From an uncultured Flavobacteriales bacterium (GTDB lineage Bacteria > Bacteroidota > Bacteroidia > Flavobacteriales > UBA1820): a stretch of 64,000 nt of DNA. Location: positions 1 to 64,000 of the forward strand of contig CALJDR010000053.1 of NCBI GenBank assembly GCA_938023515.1, in the 5' to 3' direction. A program made the translations under genes and the position numbers. The notes beneath the pieces are model-generated. The model saw only the letters and a program-made list of their open reading frames with translations. It searched no databases and was not told the DNA's origin. How positions within the stretch are numbered: position 1 is the stretch's first letter; each line of letters opens with the position of its first letter. This document shows, in pieces, positions 52,107-62,627 of the stretch.

Positions 52107-53930
52107 ATGGAAAAAGAATTGAAACACCCTCTCCGCAGTGCCCAGACGATGGATTCCCGCCGTATGGCAGGGGCGCGCAGCCTGTGGAGGGCCAACGGAA
52201 TGAAGAAAGAACAGATGGGCCGTCCGGTCATCGCGATCGCCAATTCGTTCACCCAATTCGTGCCCGGACATGTGCATTTGCACCAGGTGGGGCAGATGGT
52301 TCGGGAAGAAGTGGAAAAAATGGGGTGTTTTGCAGCTGAGTTCGATACGATCGCCGTCGATGACGGGATCGCTATGGGGCACGACGGGATGCTTTACTCG
52401 CTCCCTTCGCGCGAGATCATCGCGGACAGCGTGGAATATATGGTCAATGCCCACAAAGCCGATGCTTTGGTGTGCATCAGCAACTGCGACAAGATAACAC
52501 CGGGGATGCTGATGGCAGCCATGCGCCTGAATATCCCGACGATATTCGTTTCCGGGGGGCCGATGGAGGCCGGGAATTTCCGCGGGCGCGGGGTTGACCT
52601 GATCGATGCGATGGTGATGAGCGCCGACGAGAGCGTTTCCGATGAAGATATAAAAGAGTTGGAAGATTGTGCGTGCCCGGGCTGCGGTTCGTGCTCGGGG
52701 ATGTTCACGGCCAATTCGATGAACTGCCTGGCCGAGGCGATCGGGATGGCTTTCCCGGGGAACGGGACGGTCGTAGCCACGCATAAAAACCGCGAAAGGC
52801 TGTTCAAAAAAGCTGCGAAGACTATCGTAGAGATCGCCGGGCGGTACTATTACGACGGCGACGATTCTGTGCTTCCGCGTTCGGTAGCTACGAAATCGGC
52901 GTTCGAGAATGCGATGTCGCTCGATATCGCGATGGGCGGTTCGACCAATACGGTGCTGCACCTGTTGGCAGTGGCCCACGAGGCCGGTGTGGATTTCACA
53001 ATGGCGGACATAGACCGCCTTTCGCGCCATGTGCCGGTGCTTTGCAAGGTAGCCCCGAACGGGCACTACCATGTACAGGATGTGAACCGCGCAGGCGGTA
53101 TCATGGCGATCCTGGGGGTATTGGCGCGGGCCGGGCTGGTGGATGTATTGGTAAACCGGGCTGACGGCCGCACCTTGGCCGATGTACTGCGCGAATACGA
53201 TGCCGCGTCCCCCGGTTTTTCCGACGAAGCGAAAAAACTTTACCTCAGTGCTCCCGCAGGACGTTTTTCCAACGTGATGGGTTCGCAGGAGACGTATTAT
53301 AAAGAAATGGATACCGACCGGGAGAACGGTTGCATCCGCGAAGTGGAACACGCGTATTTCCGGGACGGCGGCCTGGCTGTACTCTTCGGCAATATCGCTG
53401 CCGGCGGCTGTATCGTCAAGACGGCCGGGGTAGATCCTTCGCTTTTCACCTTTAAGGGGAAGGCCATAGTGTTCGAATCGCAGGAACAGGCGGTAGACGG
53501 TATTCTGGGCGGGAAAGTGAAAGCCGGCGACGTGGTGGTGATCCGCTACGAGGGTCCCAAGGGCGGTCCCGGTATGCAGGAAATGCTGTACCCGACCTCT
53601 TACCTGAAATCCAAACACTTGGGCAAAGAGTGCGCGCTGATCACCGACGGGCGCTTTTCCGGGGGGTCTTCGGGGCTTTCCATCGGGCACGTGTCGCCCG
53701 AGGCGGCGGCTGGTGGAGCGATCGCCGTGGTGGAAGACGGAGACGAAATAGAGATCAATATTCCGGAGCGTAAGATAAACCTGCTGGTGGACGAGGCCGA
53801 AATGGACCGCCGCCTGAAGGCTATGAAAGAATTCAAACCCGTATCCCGCGAGCGAGTCATTCCGCGCTCGCTTCAGGCGTATGCCCTGCTGGTGAGCTCG
53901 GCGGACAAAGGGGCCGTCAGGGAGATATGA
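52107..53930 (+). CDS. ilvD: Dihydroxyacid dehydratase
   Basis: IlvD dehydrates the dihydroxyacid intermediates of valine/leucine and isoleucine synthesis. The 607-residue protein carries three Cys expected to ligate its iron-sulfur cluster: one in [11 protein letters not shown] near residue 128, one in [21 protein letters not shown] near 195, and [20 protein letters not shown] near 72. [21 protein letters not shown] near 520 is the C-terminal signature. It is the first structural gene after the attenuator. Confidence 0.96.
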   Translation: MEKELKHPLRSAQTMDSRRMAGARSLWRANGMKKEQMGRPVIAIANSFTQFVPGHVHLHQVGQMVREEVEKMGCFAAEFDTIAVDDGIAMGHDGMLYSLPSREIIADSVEYMVNAHKADALVCISNCDKITPGMLMAAMRLNIPTIFVSGGPMEAGNFRGRGVDLIDAMVMSADESVSDEDIKELEDCACPGCGSCSGMFTANSMNCLAEAIGMAFPGNGTVVATHKNRERLFKKAAKTIVEIAGRYYYDGDDSVLPRSVATKSAFENAMSLDIAMGGSTNTVLHLLAVAHEAGVDFTMADIDRLSRHVPVLCKVAPNGHYHVQDVNRAGGIMAILGVLARAGLVDVLVNRADGRTLADVLREYDAASPGFSDEAKKLYLSAPAGRFSNVMGSQETYYKEMDTDRENGCIREVEHAYFRDGGLAVLFGNIAAGGCIVKTAGVDPSLFTFKGKAIVFESQEQAVDGILGGKVKAGDVVVIRYEGPKGGPGMQEMLYPTSYLKSKHLGKECALITDGRFSGGSSGLSIGHVSPEAAAGGAIAVVEDGDEIEINIPERKINLLVDEAEMDRRLKAMKEFKPVSRERVIPRSLQAYALLVSSADKGAVREI

Positions 53931-53969
53931 TTCAGATAACGGGTAACGATTTTTTCAATTTAAAAACCA

Positions 53970-55697
53970 ATGGAAACAAAAGAACGATCAGATAAACAGA
54001 ATAGACAGACTCGCCGGCTTTCAGGTTCGCAGGCCATCATCGAGTCTTTCATTGCCGAAGAGGCGGATATTATTTTCGGATACCCCGGCGGGCAGATTAT
54101 CCCGGTGTACGATGCGTTGTACGACTACCGGGACCGGATCAACCATATACTGGTGCGCCACGAACAGGGGGCTATTCATGCAGCCGAAGGGTATGCGCGT
54201 GCCACGGGAAGGGTGGGCGTATGCATGGTTACATCCGGGCCGGGAGCGACCAACACGGTGACGGGCCTGGCCGATGCGATGCTCGATTCCACCCCGGTGG
54301 TACTCATCAGCGGGCAGGTAGGGGCCAACCTTTTGGGTTCGGACGCCTTCCAGGAAACTAACTTTATCGGGATCACCCAGGCGGTGACCAAATGGAACTG
54401 CCAGGTAAAACGGGCGCAGGATATTCCCGAAGCCATTGCCAAGGCGTTCTATATCGCCCGCAGCGGCCGTCCGGGCCCGGTAGTGGTCGATATCACCAAG
54501 GATGCCCAGGTGGGGATGATGGATTTCTGCTATGAAAAGGTGGAAAATATCCGCAGCTATGTGCCGGCTCCGGCTCCCGACCGGGAAAAAGTGGCGGAAG
54601 CGGCTAAATTGATAAACTTTGCCAAAAGGCCGATGGCGTTGATCGGACAGGGGGTTATCCTCGGACAGGCCGAACAGGAGCTCGAAGCGTTCCTCAAAAA
54701 GAGCGGTATCCCGGCGGCTTCCACTTTGCTGGGACTTTCCGCCTTGCCGTCTGACCACCCGCAGAACGTGGGGATGCTCGGGATGCACGGCAATTACGGC
54801 CCGAACATCAAAAATAAGGAATGCGACCTGCTCATCGCGATCGGCATGCGTTTCGACGACCGCGTGACGGGCAATCCGGACAAATTCGGCATCAACGCCA
54901 AGATCGTCCACCTGGAGATAGACCCTTCGGAAGTGAACAAGATCGTCTATGCCGAGGTGCCAGTAGTGGGCGACGTCAAGCAGACGCTGCCGATGCTTAC
55001 CGAGATGATCTCGGAAAAAGACCATAAAGAGTGGATCGCCGAATTCCGGGCCTGCGACAAGGTCGAGAACCAGAAGATCATAGAAAAAGAACTCCACCCC
55101 AAATCCGGCGCTATCCGGATGGGAGAAGTAGTGCATAAGGTATCCGAAGCGACTGCCGGGAAAGCTATCATGGTGACCGACGTAGGCCAGCACCAGATGT
55201 TCGCTGCCCGGTATTTCCGGTACACCACCCCGCGGAGTATCATTACTTCCGGCGGCCTGGGAACGATGGGCTTCGGGCTGCCGGCAGCTATCGGCGCCAA
55301 GTTGGGCTGCCCCGAAAAAGAAGTGGTATTGTTCGTAGGGGACGGCGGCCTGCAGATGAATATTCAGGAATTGGCTACCATCATGCAGAGCGGCGTGGGG
55401 GTGAAAATCATCCTGCTGAACAACAGTTTTCTGGGGATGGTGCGCCAGTGGCAGGAGCTTTTCTACAACCACCGCTATTCGTTCACCGATCTGCTCAGCC
55501 CGGATTATTCCCTGATCGCCCAGGCCAATAAAGTAGATTACGCTCTGGTGGAAAAACGGGAGGATCTGGACAGCGCCATCGAAAAGATGCTGGCCGCCGA
55601 AGGGGCCTGCCTGCTGGAAGTCCGGGTGGAAAAAGAAGGGGATGTATTCCCGATGGTCCCCGCCGGCGCTGCCGTAGCGGACATTATGCTTGAATAA
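53970..55697 (+). CDS. ilvB: Acetolactate synthase, large (catalytic) subunit
   Basis: This ThDP enzyme condenses two pyruvates, or pyruvate with 2-ketobutyrate. The 575-residue protein has FGYPGGQIIPVYDAL, the catalytic Glu in VRHEQGAIHAAEGYARATG, FQETNFIGITQAVTKWNCQV, MGFGLPAAIGAKLG and the cofactor site FVGDGGLQMNIQELATIMQSGVGVKIILLNN. The start at 53970 (METKERSDKQNRQTRRLSG) is 39 bp after ilvD. The regulatory subunit ilvN follows by 21 bp. Confidence 0.95.
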   Translation: METKERSDKQNRQTRRLSGSQAIIESFIAEEADIIFGYPGGQIIPVYDALYDYRDRINHILVRHEQGAIHAAEGYARATGRVGVCMVTSGPGATNTVTGLADAMLDSTPVVLISGQVGANLLGSDAFQETNFIGITQAVTKWNCQVKRAQDIPEAIAKAFYIARSGRPGPVVVDITKDAQVGMMDFCYEKVENIRSYVPAPAPDREKVAEAAKLINFAKRPMALIGQGVILGQAEQELEAFLKKSGIPAASTLLGLSALPSDHPQNVGMLGMHGNYGPNIKNKECDLLIAIGMRFDDRVTGNPDKFGINAKIVHLEIDPSEVNKIVYAEVPVVGDVKQTLPMLTEMISEKDHKEWIAEFRACDKVENQKIIEKELHPKSGAIRMGEVVHKVSEATAGKAIMVTDVGQHQMFAARYFRYTTPRSIITSGGLGTMGFGLPAAIGAKLGCPEKEVVLFVGDGGLQMNIQELATIMQSGVGVKIILLNNSFLGMVRQWQELFYNHRYSFTDLLSPDYSLIAQANKVDYALVEKREDLDSAIEKMLAAEGACLLEVRVEKEGDVFPMVPAGAAVADIMLE

Positions 55698-55718
55698 CGA
55701 CAAAGAAGACTTCAGACC

Positions 55719-56282
55719 ATGGAAAAAGAATATATACTGACGGTTTTTTCGGAGAACAAAGTGGGTATCCTCAACCAGATAACCACGGTGCTCACCTGCC
55801 GCAACATCAACATCGAGAGCCTGACCACTTCGGAATCGGCCGCGAGCGGAATACACCGCTTCACCATTGTGGTGAACACCGATCCGGAAAAGGTCGACAA
55901 GCTCGTGTGCCAGATTGAAAAGAAGATAGAGGTGCTCAAAGCTTTTGTCAACACTCCGGACGAGGTGGTGCAGCAGGAGATAGCCCTTTACAAGGTCTCC
56001 CGCAACCGCAACGTGGAAAACCTGGTGCGCGACCATCATGTCCGCATCCTGGAAATAGGCGAGGACTGCATCGTGCTGGAAAAGACCGGACACAAGGAGG
56101 AAACGCAGGAGTTGCTGGAACTACTCCGCCCGTACGGGGTGTACCAGTTTGCCCGCACGGGGCTGGTGGCCATCGTCAAGGACAAGGACAATCTGCTGGA
56201 CGAATGTCCGGGCTGCAAACCTTTAATCATAGAAAATTTTGACAGTCTGTCAAACGATCGAAATAAAAACAAAACGGAATAA
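55719..56282 (+). CDS. ilvN: Acetolactate synthase, small (regulatory) subunit
   Basis: The small subunit activates IlvB and gives valine feedback control. An N-terminal ACT domain (YILTVFSENKVGILNQITTVLTCRNINIESL, residues 3-33) and the C-terminal ALS small-subunit domain (FARTGLVAIVKDK near 146) are both present in 187 residues, as in the longer IlvH-type subunits. Confidence 0.93.
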   Translation: MEKEYILTVFSENKVGILNQITTVLTCRNINIESLTTSESAASGIHRFTIVVNTDPEKVDKLVCQIEKKIEVLKAFVNTPDEVVQQEIALYKVSRNRNVENLVRDHHVRILEIGEDCIVLEKTGHKEETQELLELLRPYGVYQFARTGLVAIVKDKDNLLDECPGCKPLIIENFDSLSNDRNKNKTE

Positions 56283-56304
56283 TCATTTAAATTTTTAAAA
56301 CATC

Positions 56305-57351
56305 ATGGCAAAAATGAATTTCGGAGGAGTCGAGGAAAATGTGATCACCCGCGACGAATTCCCTCTCTCGAAAGCCCTTGAAACAATGAAGGACGAAACG
56401 ATAGCGGTAATCGGTTACGGCGTACAGGGTCCCGGTCAGTCGCTCAACCTCAAGGATAACGGTTTCAACGTGATCGTCGGCCAGCGCAAGAACAGCAAAA
56501 GCTGGGACAAGGCCGTAGCCGACGGATGGGTACCGGGCGAAACGCTTTTCGACATCGAAGAAGCCGCCGCCAAAGCGACCGTCATCCAGTACCTGTTGTC
56601 CGACGCCGGCCAGATCTCCCTGTGGCCGACGATCAAGAAACACCTTACTCCGGGCAAGGCCCTTTATTTCTCGCACGGTTTCGGTATTACCTATAAAGAA
56701 CGTACGGGCATCGTTCCCCCGGCCGATGTGGACGTGATCCTGATCGCCCCGAAAGGCTCCGGCACTTCGCTGCGCCGCATGTTCCTCCAGGGACGCGGAC
56801 TGAACTCCAGCTATGCGATCTTCCAGGACGCTACCGGCAAGGCTAAAGACCGTGTCGTAGCATTGGGTATCGGCGTAGGTTCGGGTTACCTGTTCGAGAC
56901 GACGTTCAAGAAAGAGGTTTACTCCGACCTTACGGGCGAGCGCGGTACGCTGATGGGTGCTATCCAGGGTATCTTTGCGGCCCAGTACGATACGCTGCGC
57001 GCCAACGGCCACACCCCGTCCGAAGCGTTCAACGAAACGGTGGAAGAGCTTTCGCAGAGCCTGATGCCGCTGATCGCCGAGAACGGAATGGATTGGATGT
57101 ACGCCAACTGCTCGACCACGGCCCAGCGCGGTGCGCTCGACTGGTGGAAGAAGTTCCGCGACGCCGCCAAACCGGTATTCGAAGAGCTTTACAAAGAAGT
57201 GGCTGCCGGCAACGAAGCCCAGCGTTCCATCGATACCAACAGCAAGCCGGACTACCGCGAAGGCCTCAATAAAGAACTCGAGGAGATGCGCAATTCCGAG
57301 ATGTGGCAGGCAGGCGCCGTAGTGCGTAAGCTCCGTCCGGAAAACAACTAA
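56305..57351 (+). CDS. ilvC: Ketol-acid reductoisomerase
   Basis: IlvC rearranges and reduces acetolactate and acetohydroxybutyrate. The 348-residue class I protein has the cofactor loop AVIGYGVQGPGQSLNLKDNG near residue 34, SHGFGITYKE near 115 (a divergent form of the usual catalytic SHGFNI), and DLTGERGTLMGAIQGIFAAQYD near 212 with the metal-ligand acidic residues. It lies 22 bp after ilvN. The 158 bp after it contain small GC-rich hairpins (CCTGCCG/CGGCAGG at about 57404-57429) but no clear terminator, so transcription probably continues into leuA. Confidence 0.95.
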   Translation: MAKMNFGGVEENVITRDEFPLSKALETMKDETIAVIGYGVQGPGQSLNLKDNGFNVIVGQRKNSKSWDKAVADGWVPGETLFDIEEAAAKATVIQYLLSDAGQISLWPTIKKHLTPGKALYFSHGFGITYKERTGIVPPADVDVILIAPKGSGTSLRRMFLQGRGLNSSYAIFQDATGKAKDRVVALGIGVGSGYLFETTFKKEVYSDLTGERGTLMGAIQGIFAAQYDTLRANGHTPSEAFNETVEELSQSLMPLIAENGMDWMYANCSTTAQRGALDWWKKFRDAAKPVFEELYKEVAAGNEAQRSIDTNSKPDYREGLNKELEEMRNSEMWQAGAVVRKLRPENN

Positions 57352-57509
57352 ACCCGCTGCCCGGATGCCGGGTACGGAAATATGACGGGCTGTTTTGGCC
57401 CTGGCCTGCCGCCCCTGACCGGACGGCAGGTCCCTAAGCCGGGAGTGAAACGAAGATTCCGGCCCACCGAAAAAGAAATAAAAAAAGGGGGAGAACCCCG
57501 GAAAATACC

Positions 57510-59000
57510 ATGAGTGATAAAGTTTACATATTCGACACCACACTCCGCGACGCCGAACAGGTGCCCGGCTGCCAGCTCAATACCATCGAAAAGATAGAAG
57601 TGGCCCGCCAGCTGGAAAAACTGGGTGTGGACATCATCGAAGCGGGGTTCCCGATCTCCAGTCCGGGCGATTTCAACTCGGTGGTGGAAATATCGAAAGC
57701 GGTGACCACCCCGACGATCTGCGCCCTTACCCGCGCGGTGAAAAAAGATATCGAGGTCGCGGCCGATGCGCTGAAACATGCCAAGCGGGGCCGTATTCAT
57801 ACCGGGATCGGGACATCCCCGTACCATATTTATGAAAAACTGAATTCCGATCCCCAGGAGATCATCCGCCGGGCGGAAGAGGCGGTGAAATACGCCCGTA
57901 CGTTCGTGGACGACGTGGAATTCTACGCCGAGGATGCGGGCCGTACGGAGGAAGAATACCTGGCCCGGGTGGTCGAGGCCGTGATCAAAGCCGGTGCAAC
58001 GGTGGTCAATATCCCCGATACGACGGGATACTGCCTGCCTTCGGAATATGGGGCCAAGATCGCGTACCTGATGAACAACGTGCCCAACATCGACAAGGCT
58101 ATTATTTCCACCCACTGCCACAACGACCTGGGAATGGCTACGGCCAATACCATCGCGGCCATTATGAACGGGGCACGCCAGGCGGAGGTGACCATCAATG
58201 GTTTGGGCGAGCGGGCTGGCAATACGGCCCTCGAGGAAGTGGTGATGGCTATCGCCTGCCACAAAAACCTCAATTTCGAGGTAGGGATCAATACCAAGGA
58301 GATCATCAATTCCAGCCATTTGGTGTCCAACCTGATGCGCGTGCCGGTACAGCCGAACAAGGCGATCGTAGGGCGCAATGCCTTTGCGCATTCTTCGGGG
58401 ATCCACCAGGATGGGGTGCTCAAGAGCCGCGAAACATACGAGATCATCGATCCGGCAGACGTAGGGGTAGACCAATCGAGTATTATCCTGACGGCCCGCA
58501 GCGGCCGTGCAGCGCTGAAACATCACCTCAAGGAATTGGGTTACAGTCCGGAAGGCGAGGAACTGGATGCGATCTACCAAAAATTCCTCGAACTGGCCGA
58601 CAAGAAAAAGGATATCTCCATCCGCGACCTGGAAGTGCTGGCCGGGCGTACGAAAACGGATATGCCGCTCAAACTGGAGACGCTCCAGGTGGTGTGCGGG
58701 CAGTCCACGGTTCCTACGGCGACGGTGCAAATCAGTTTCGGCGGGGATACGTTTACCGAGACGGCCAGCGGCAACGGCCCGGTGGATGCGGCTTTCAATG
58801 CGGTGAAGAGCATTACCAAGCGCCGGGTGCATATCGAGGAATTTCTCGTACAGGCCATTACGCGCGGTAGCGACGACTTGGGCAAAGTGCATTTGCAGGT
58901 ATCACACAAGGGCAAGGTGTACTATGGTTTCGGGGCCAATACAGACATCGTAACGGCTTCCGTGGAGTCGCTGCTCGATGCGCTGAGCAAGATCGCCTGA
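57510..59000 (+). CDS. leuA: 2-isopropylmalate synthase
   Basis: LeuA condenses acetyl-CoA with 2-ketoisovalerate, committing carbon to leucine. [15 protein letters not shown] at residues 9-23 is the HMGL-family metal-site signature. [45 protein letters not shown] (about 205-250) holds the metal ligands, [12 protein letters not shown] follows near 297, and the C-terminal leucine-binding regulatory domain begins near 385. The length is 496 residues. It is followed by a 510-bp gap that contains an inverted-repeat element. Confidence 0.95.
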   Translation: MSDKVYIFDTTLRDAEQVPGCQLNTIEKIEVARQLEKLGVDIIEAGFPISSPGDFNSVVEISKAVTTPTICALTRAVKKDIEVAADALKHAKRGRIHTGIGTSPYHIYEKLNSDPQEIIRRAEEAVKYARTFVDDVEFYAEDAGRTEEEYLARVVEAVIKAGATVVNIPDTTGYCLPSEYGAKIAYLMNNVPNIDKAIISTHCHNDLGMATANTIAAIMNGARQAEVTINGLGERAGNTALEEVVMAIACHKNLNFEVGINTKEIINSSHLVSNLMRVPVQPNKAIVGRNAFAHSSGIHQDGVLKSRETYEIIDPADVGVDQSSIILTARSGRAALKHHLKELGYSPEGEELDAIYQKFLELADKKKDISIRDLEVLAGRTKTDMPLKLETLQVVCGQSTVPTATVQISFGGDTFTETASGNGPVDAAFNAVKSITKRRVHIEEFLVQAITRGSDDLGKVHLQVSHKGKVYYGFGANTDIVTASVESLLDALSKIA

Positions 59001-59087
59001 CCAAGTGACCCTGGTGGGCAGGAAGGGGACAATATTCGGCGGTAATTGTCGAATTATTCCAAACTGCCCTGTCCGGGCACGGACTTA

Positions 59088-59413
59088 ACTTTCTTTTGTC
59101 TTGCCAAAAGGCCGGGAGCCCCGGCAAGGCATAAAAGAAAAGGCAACCGTTCAGCGACAACAGTCGCCCCTGCGCTAACAGTTTCCTTCGCTTGCTACCG
59201 CTGCACGATGAAAACAGACGCTCCGGGCGGGTAAGTGAAAAGGGCCGCTGCGTTTGCGAGCGAACAGCCCCGGAAGGGCTGAAACATGACGCCCGATGCT
59301 TTAAGGTCCTTTCGGGGTGTAAAGAGAGCAAAGCAAACCATCCGGGAGGACAGCCTCTCTTTCTTTTCCGTTCAGCCGGGATCACCCGGTCTTTTGAGCC
59401 GGCAAAAGAAAGT
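59088..59413. repeat. 326-bp MITE-like element with 11-bp terminal inverted repeats
   Basis: ACTTTCTTTTG (59088-59098) and CAAAAGAAAGT (59403-59413) are perfect inverted copies bounding 304 bp of non-coding sequence rich in internal GC hairpins. It lies in the otherwise empty stretch 59001-59510 between leuA and leuC, inside a single-direction operon. All three plus-strand frames contain stops, and no transposase is present. A miniature or dispersed non-coding repeat is the simplest reading; whether other copies exist cannot be seen from this window, and a target duplication is not obvious. Confidence 0.5.
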
Positions 59414-59510
59414 GGAATCCGGGTGTCTCCGGCGGAACAGGAGAAAACGCCTTGCGATAAAAATCGAGATTTTAACCGGAAGAAAAAGATACGATAGAAA
59501 ATAAAAATAG

Positions 59511-60899
59511 ATGAACACATTATTCGACAAAATATGGGACGCCCATGTGGTGGGAAAAGTAGAAGGCGGTTCCGATATGTTGTACATAGACCGGCAGTAT
59601 ATCCACGAGGTGACCAGCCCTCAGGCTTTCGAGGGGCTCCGCCGGCGGGGGACGAAAGTTTTCCGTCCTGCACAGGTCACCGCCAGTCCTGACCATAATA
59701 TCCCGACCGAACATCAGGAACTCCCCCCGCGAGATCCCCAGTCCCGCGTACAGGTGGAGACTTTGGTGAAGAATTGCCGGGAAAACGGCATCGAACTTTT
59801 CGGGGTGGGAACTCCCCGCAACGGCATTATCCATGTCGTCGGCCCGCAGACCGGGCTTACCCGGCCGGGGATGACCATCGTGTGCGGGGACAGCCATACT
59901 TCTACCCACGGGGCGTTAGGCTGCGTCGCTTTCGGGATCGGGACCAGCGAAGTGGAAATGGTGTTAGCCTCCCAGTGTGTCCTTCAGGCGAAGCCTAAAA
60001 CGATGCGTATCAGTGTCGAAGGGAAACTCGGCAAAGGCGTCGGTGCCAAAGACATCATCCTGTATATCATTTCTAAAATGGGCACAGGAGGCGGTACAGG
60101 CCATTTTATCGAGTTCTCCGGGAGCGCCATCCGCAGTCTTTCGATGGAAGGGCGGATGACGGTATGCAATATGAGCATCGAAATGGGTGCCCGTGGGGGT
60201 ATGATAGCTCCGGACGAGGTGACTTTCGAATACCTGAAAGGCCGCGAATTTGCCCCGAAAGGGCAAGAGTGGAACCAAGCGGTGGAATATTGGAAAACGC
60301 TCCGCAGCGAACCGGACGCTGTGTTCGATACGGAAGTTTCGTTCGATGCGGCCGATATTGCTCCGATGATTACCTACGGGACCAATCCCGGTATGGGTCT
60401 GGAAATAACCGGCAGCATTCCTTCGGCCGGACAATCGGACGAAAAATCCCGCGTTTCTTTTCAGAAAGCGCTGGATTATATGGGATTCCGGGAAGGGGAG
60501 CCGATGATCGGCAAAAGGGTGGATTACGTGTTCGTGGGCAGTTGTACCAACGGCCGGATCGAAGACCTGCGGGCTTTCGCCGCCTATGTGAAAGGAAAAA
60601 AGAAGGCGCCGGGCGTAACGGCCTGGATCGTTCCCGGGAGCAAGGAAGTCGAACGGATAGCTATCGAAGAAGGGATAAAAGACGTGCTGGAAGCCGCCGG
60701 ATTTGCCCTGCGCCAGCCCGGATGCTCGGCCTGCCTGGCGATGAACGACGACAAAGTTCCCGCCGGAAAATACTGCGTATCCACCTCGAACCGCAATTTC
60801 GAAGGTCGGCAGGGTCCCGGTGCGCGGACGCTTCTGGCCGGCCCGCTGGTGGCTGCCGCGGCTGCTGTGACCGGAGTAGTGACCGACCCCCGCTCCTAA
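59511..60899 (+). CDS. leuC: 3-isopropylmalate dehydratase, large subunit
   Basis: LeuC is the iron-sulfur subunit of isopropylmalate isomerase. The 462-residue protein has [45 protein letters not shown] near residue 128, [25 protein letters not shown] near 343 (first cluster Cys) and [34 protein letters not shown] near 402, with the other two cluster Cys. It resumes the operon after the 510-bp gap and is followed by leuD. Confidence 0.96.
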   Translation: MNTLFDKIWDAHVVGKVEGGSDMLYIDRQYIHEVTSPQAFEGLRRRGTKVFRPAQVTASPDHNIPTEHQELPPRDPQSRVQVETLVKNCRENGIELFGVGTPRNGIIHVVGPQTGLTRPGMTIVCGDSHTSTHGALGCVAFGIGTSEVEMVLASQCVLQAKPKTMRISVEGKLGKGVGAKDIILYIISKMGTGGGTGHFIEFSGSAIRSLSMEGRMTVCNMSIEMGARGGMIAPDEVTFEYLKGREFAPKGQEWNQAVEYWKTLRSEPDAVFDTEVSFDAADIAPMITYGTNPGMGLEITGSIPSAGQSDEKSRVSFQKALDYMGFREGEPMIGKRVDYVFVGSCTNGRIEDLRAFAAYVKGKKKAPGVTAWIVPGSKEVERIAIEEGIKDVLEAAGFALRQPGCSACLAMNDDKVPAGKYCVSTSNRNFEGRQGPGARTLLAGPLVAAAAAVTGVVTDPRS

Positions 60900-60931
60900 A
60901 GATTATCCGACCCATTAAGGAAAGAACGACC

Positions 60932-61522
60932 ATGATAGAAAAATTTACCATACTCACCTCCACGGCAGTGCCCGTGAACATAGAGAACATCGATACCGAC
61001 CAGATCATTCCCGCGCGTTTCCTGAAGGCCACGTCCCGGGAAGGCTTCGGGGAAAATCTGTTCCGCGACTGGCGGTACGGCCAGGACGGCGCGCCTAAAG
61101 CCGATTTTGTGCTCAATCAGGGGACATACAAAGGAAAGGTGCTGGTCGCCGGGAAGAACTTCGGCTGCGGCTCCAGCCGGGAACATGCGGCCTGGGCTAT
61201 CTCTGGCGGCGGCTTCCGGGCGGTGGTGTCAAGTTTTTTCGCGGATATTTTCCGTGGGAACGCGCTGAACAACGGCCTTTTGCCGGTACAGGTATCTCCT
61301 GAATTTTTAGCGGGTATTTTCCGGGCGATCGAGGCCGATCCTTCCGTGGAAATAACCATCGATCTTCCGGCACAGACCATTACCGTACCGGGCATGGGGA
61401 GCGAGCGATTCGAGATCACTGCGTACAAGAAAGAATGCTTGGTAAATGGCTACGATGATGTGGACTACCTGGTTAGCATGCGCGACAAGGTGGAGGATTT
61501 TGAAAAGAAAAGAACGAAATAA
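60932..61522 (+). CDS. leuD: 3-isopropylmalate dehydratase, small subunit
   Basis: LeuD is the swivel-domain subunit of isopropylmalate isomerase. The start at 60932 ([21 protein letters not shown]) gives 196 residues with [16 protein letters not shown] near 21 and [34 protein letters not shown] near 73, the family signature. The much longer open frame reaching back to 60164 is a leuC shadow. It lies 32 bp after leuC. Confidence 0.96.
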   Translation: MIEKFTILTSTAVPVNIENIDTDQIIPARFLKATSREGFGENLFRDWRYGQDGAPKADFVLNQGTYKGKVLVAGKNFGCGSSREHAAWAISGGGFRAVVSSFFADIFRGNALNNGLLPVQVSPEFLAGIFRAIEADPSVEITIDLPAQTITVPGMGSERFEITAYKKECLVNGYDDVDYLVSMRDKVEDFEKKRTK

Positions 61523-61534
61523 AACCGACGGACG

Positions 61535-62602
61535 ATGGAATTTAAGATAGGAGTGCTTCCTGGGGACGGGATAGGCCCGGAGATCACGGCCCAGGCCGTA
61601 AAAGCAGTGGATGCCGTATGCCGTAAGTTCGGACATGCCGTAAAATACACTTATGCCCAGGTAGGGGCGGCCGCGATCGATGAATACGGGAATCCGTATC
61701 CGGAGCAAACGCATAAAGTGTGCATGGATTCCGATGCCGTGCTGTTCGGTGCCATCGGCGATCCGCGATTCGACAACGACCCCTCGGCCAAAGTACGGCC
61801 CGAGCAAGGACTTCTGGCTATGCGCAAAGCATTGGGTCTGTATGCCAATATACGCCCGGTCTCCCCGTTCGCTTCACTGCTTTACCGTTCGCCGCTCCGC
61901 AAGGAGATCGTCGAAGGGGCGGATTTCGTGTTCCTGCGGGAACTCACCGGCGGGATGTATTTCGGCCGTCCGCAAGGACGTTCCGAGGATGGAAAGACGG
62001 CTTACGATACCTGCGTTTATTCCCGGGAAGAGATCGAGCGGATCTGCCGTCTGGCGTTCGATTACGCCATGGGGCGCCGCAAGAAGCTCACAGTAGTGGA
62101 TAAAGCCAACGTACTGGCTACTTCACGCCTGTGGCGCCAGACGGTACAGGAAATAGCCCCGGATTATCCCCAAGTCGAGGTAGAATATATGTTTGTCGAC
62201 AATGCGGCGATGAAGATTATCCAGCAGCCGTCCCATTTCGATGTGATCGTGACCGAGAATATGTTCGGCGACATCCTTACCGACGAGGCAAGCGTGATCA
62301 CCGGTTCGCTGGGGCTTCTGCCTTCGGCGTCCGTAGGGGTGCACACCTCGCTTTTCGAGCCGATACACGGTTCGTATCCGCAGGCGGCCGGGAAAGACAT
62401 CGCCAATCCGGTAGCGACTATCCTTTCGGCAGCCATGATGTTCGAATATGCTTTCTCCCTTCCGGAAGAAGGTGCAGCCATCCGTGCAGCGGTAGTCCGT
62501 TCGATCGCCGATGGGATCGTGACCGAAGATATCGCCGAGGCAGGCGTGAAGCCGTCCGGCACACAGGCGGTAGGGGATTACATCGCCGGGTTGATCAAAT
62601 GA
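61535..62602 (+). CDS. leuB: 3-isopropylmalate dehydrogenase
   Basis: LeuB oxidatively decarboxylates 3-isopropylmalate to 2-ketoisocaproate with NAD. The 355-residue protein has [20 protein letters not shown] at the N-terminus, [38 protein letters not shown], and the metal-site block [30 protein letters not shown], ending in [29 protein letters not shown]. It lies 12 bp after leuD. Confidence 0.96.
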   Translation: MEFKIGVLPGDGIGPEITAQAVKAVDAVCRKFGHAVKYTYAQVGAAAIDEYGNPYPEQTHKVCMDSDAVLFGAIGDPRFDNDPSAKVRPEQGLLAMRKALGLYANIRPVSPFASLLYRSPLRKEIVEGADFVFLRELTGGMYFGRPQGRSEDGKTAYDTCVYSREEIERICRLAFDYAMGRRKKLTVVDKANVLATSRLWRQTVQEIAPDYPQVEVEYMFVDNAAMKIIQQPSHFDVIVTENMFGDILTDEASVITGSLGLLPSASVGVHTSLFEPIHGSYPQAAGKDIANPVATILSAAMMFEYAFSLPEEGAAIRAAVVRSIADGIVTEDIAEAGVKPSGTQAVGDYIAGLIK

Positions 62603-62627
62603 ATGTGGTAGTAAAGACTAAGGAATC

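Noticed and set aside
54021..56093. Open frame of 690 codons antisense to ilvB and ilvN
   Set aside because: Both sense genes are complete and conserved; the antisense reading has no start context or domain.
60164..60931. N-terminal extension of leuD reaching back through leuC
   Set aside because: The Arg-rich reading is a leuC shadow; the family N-terminus begins at the ATG at 60932.
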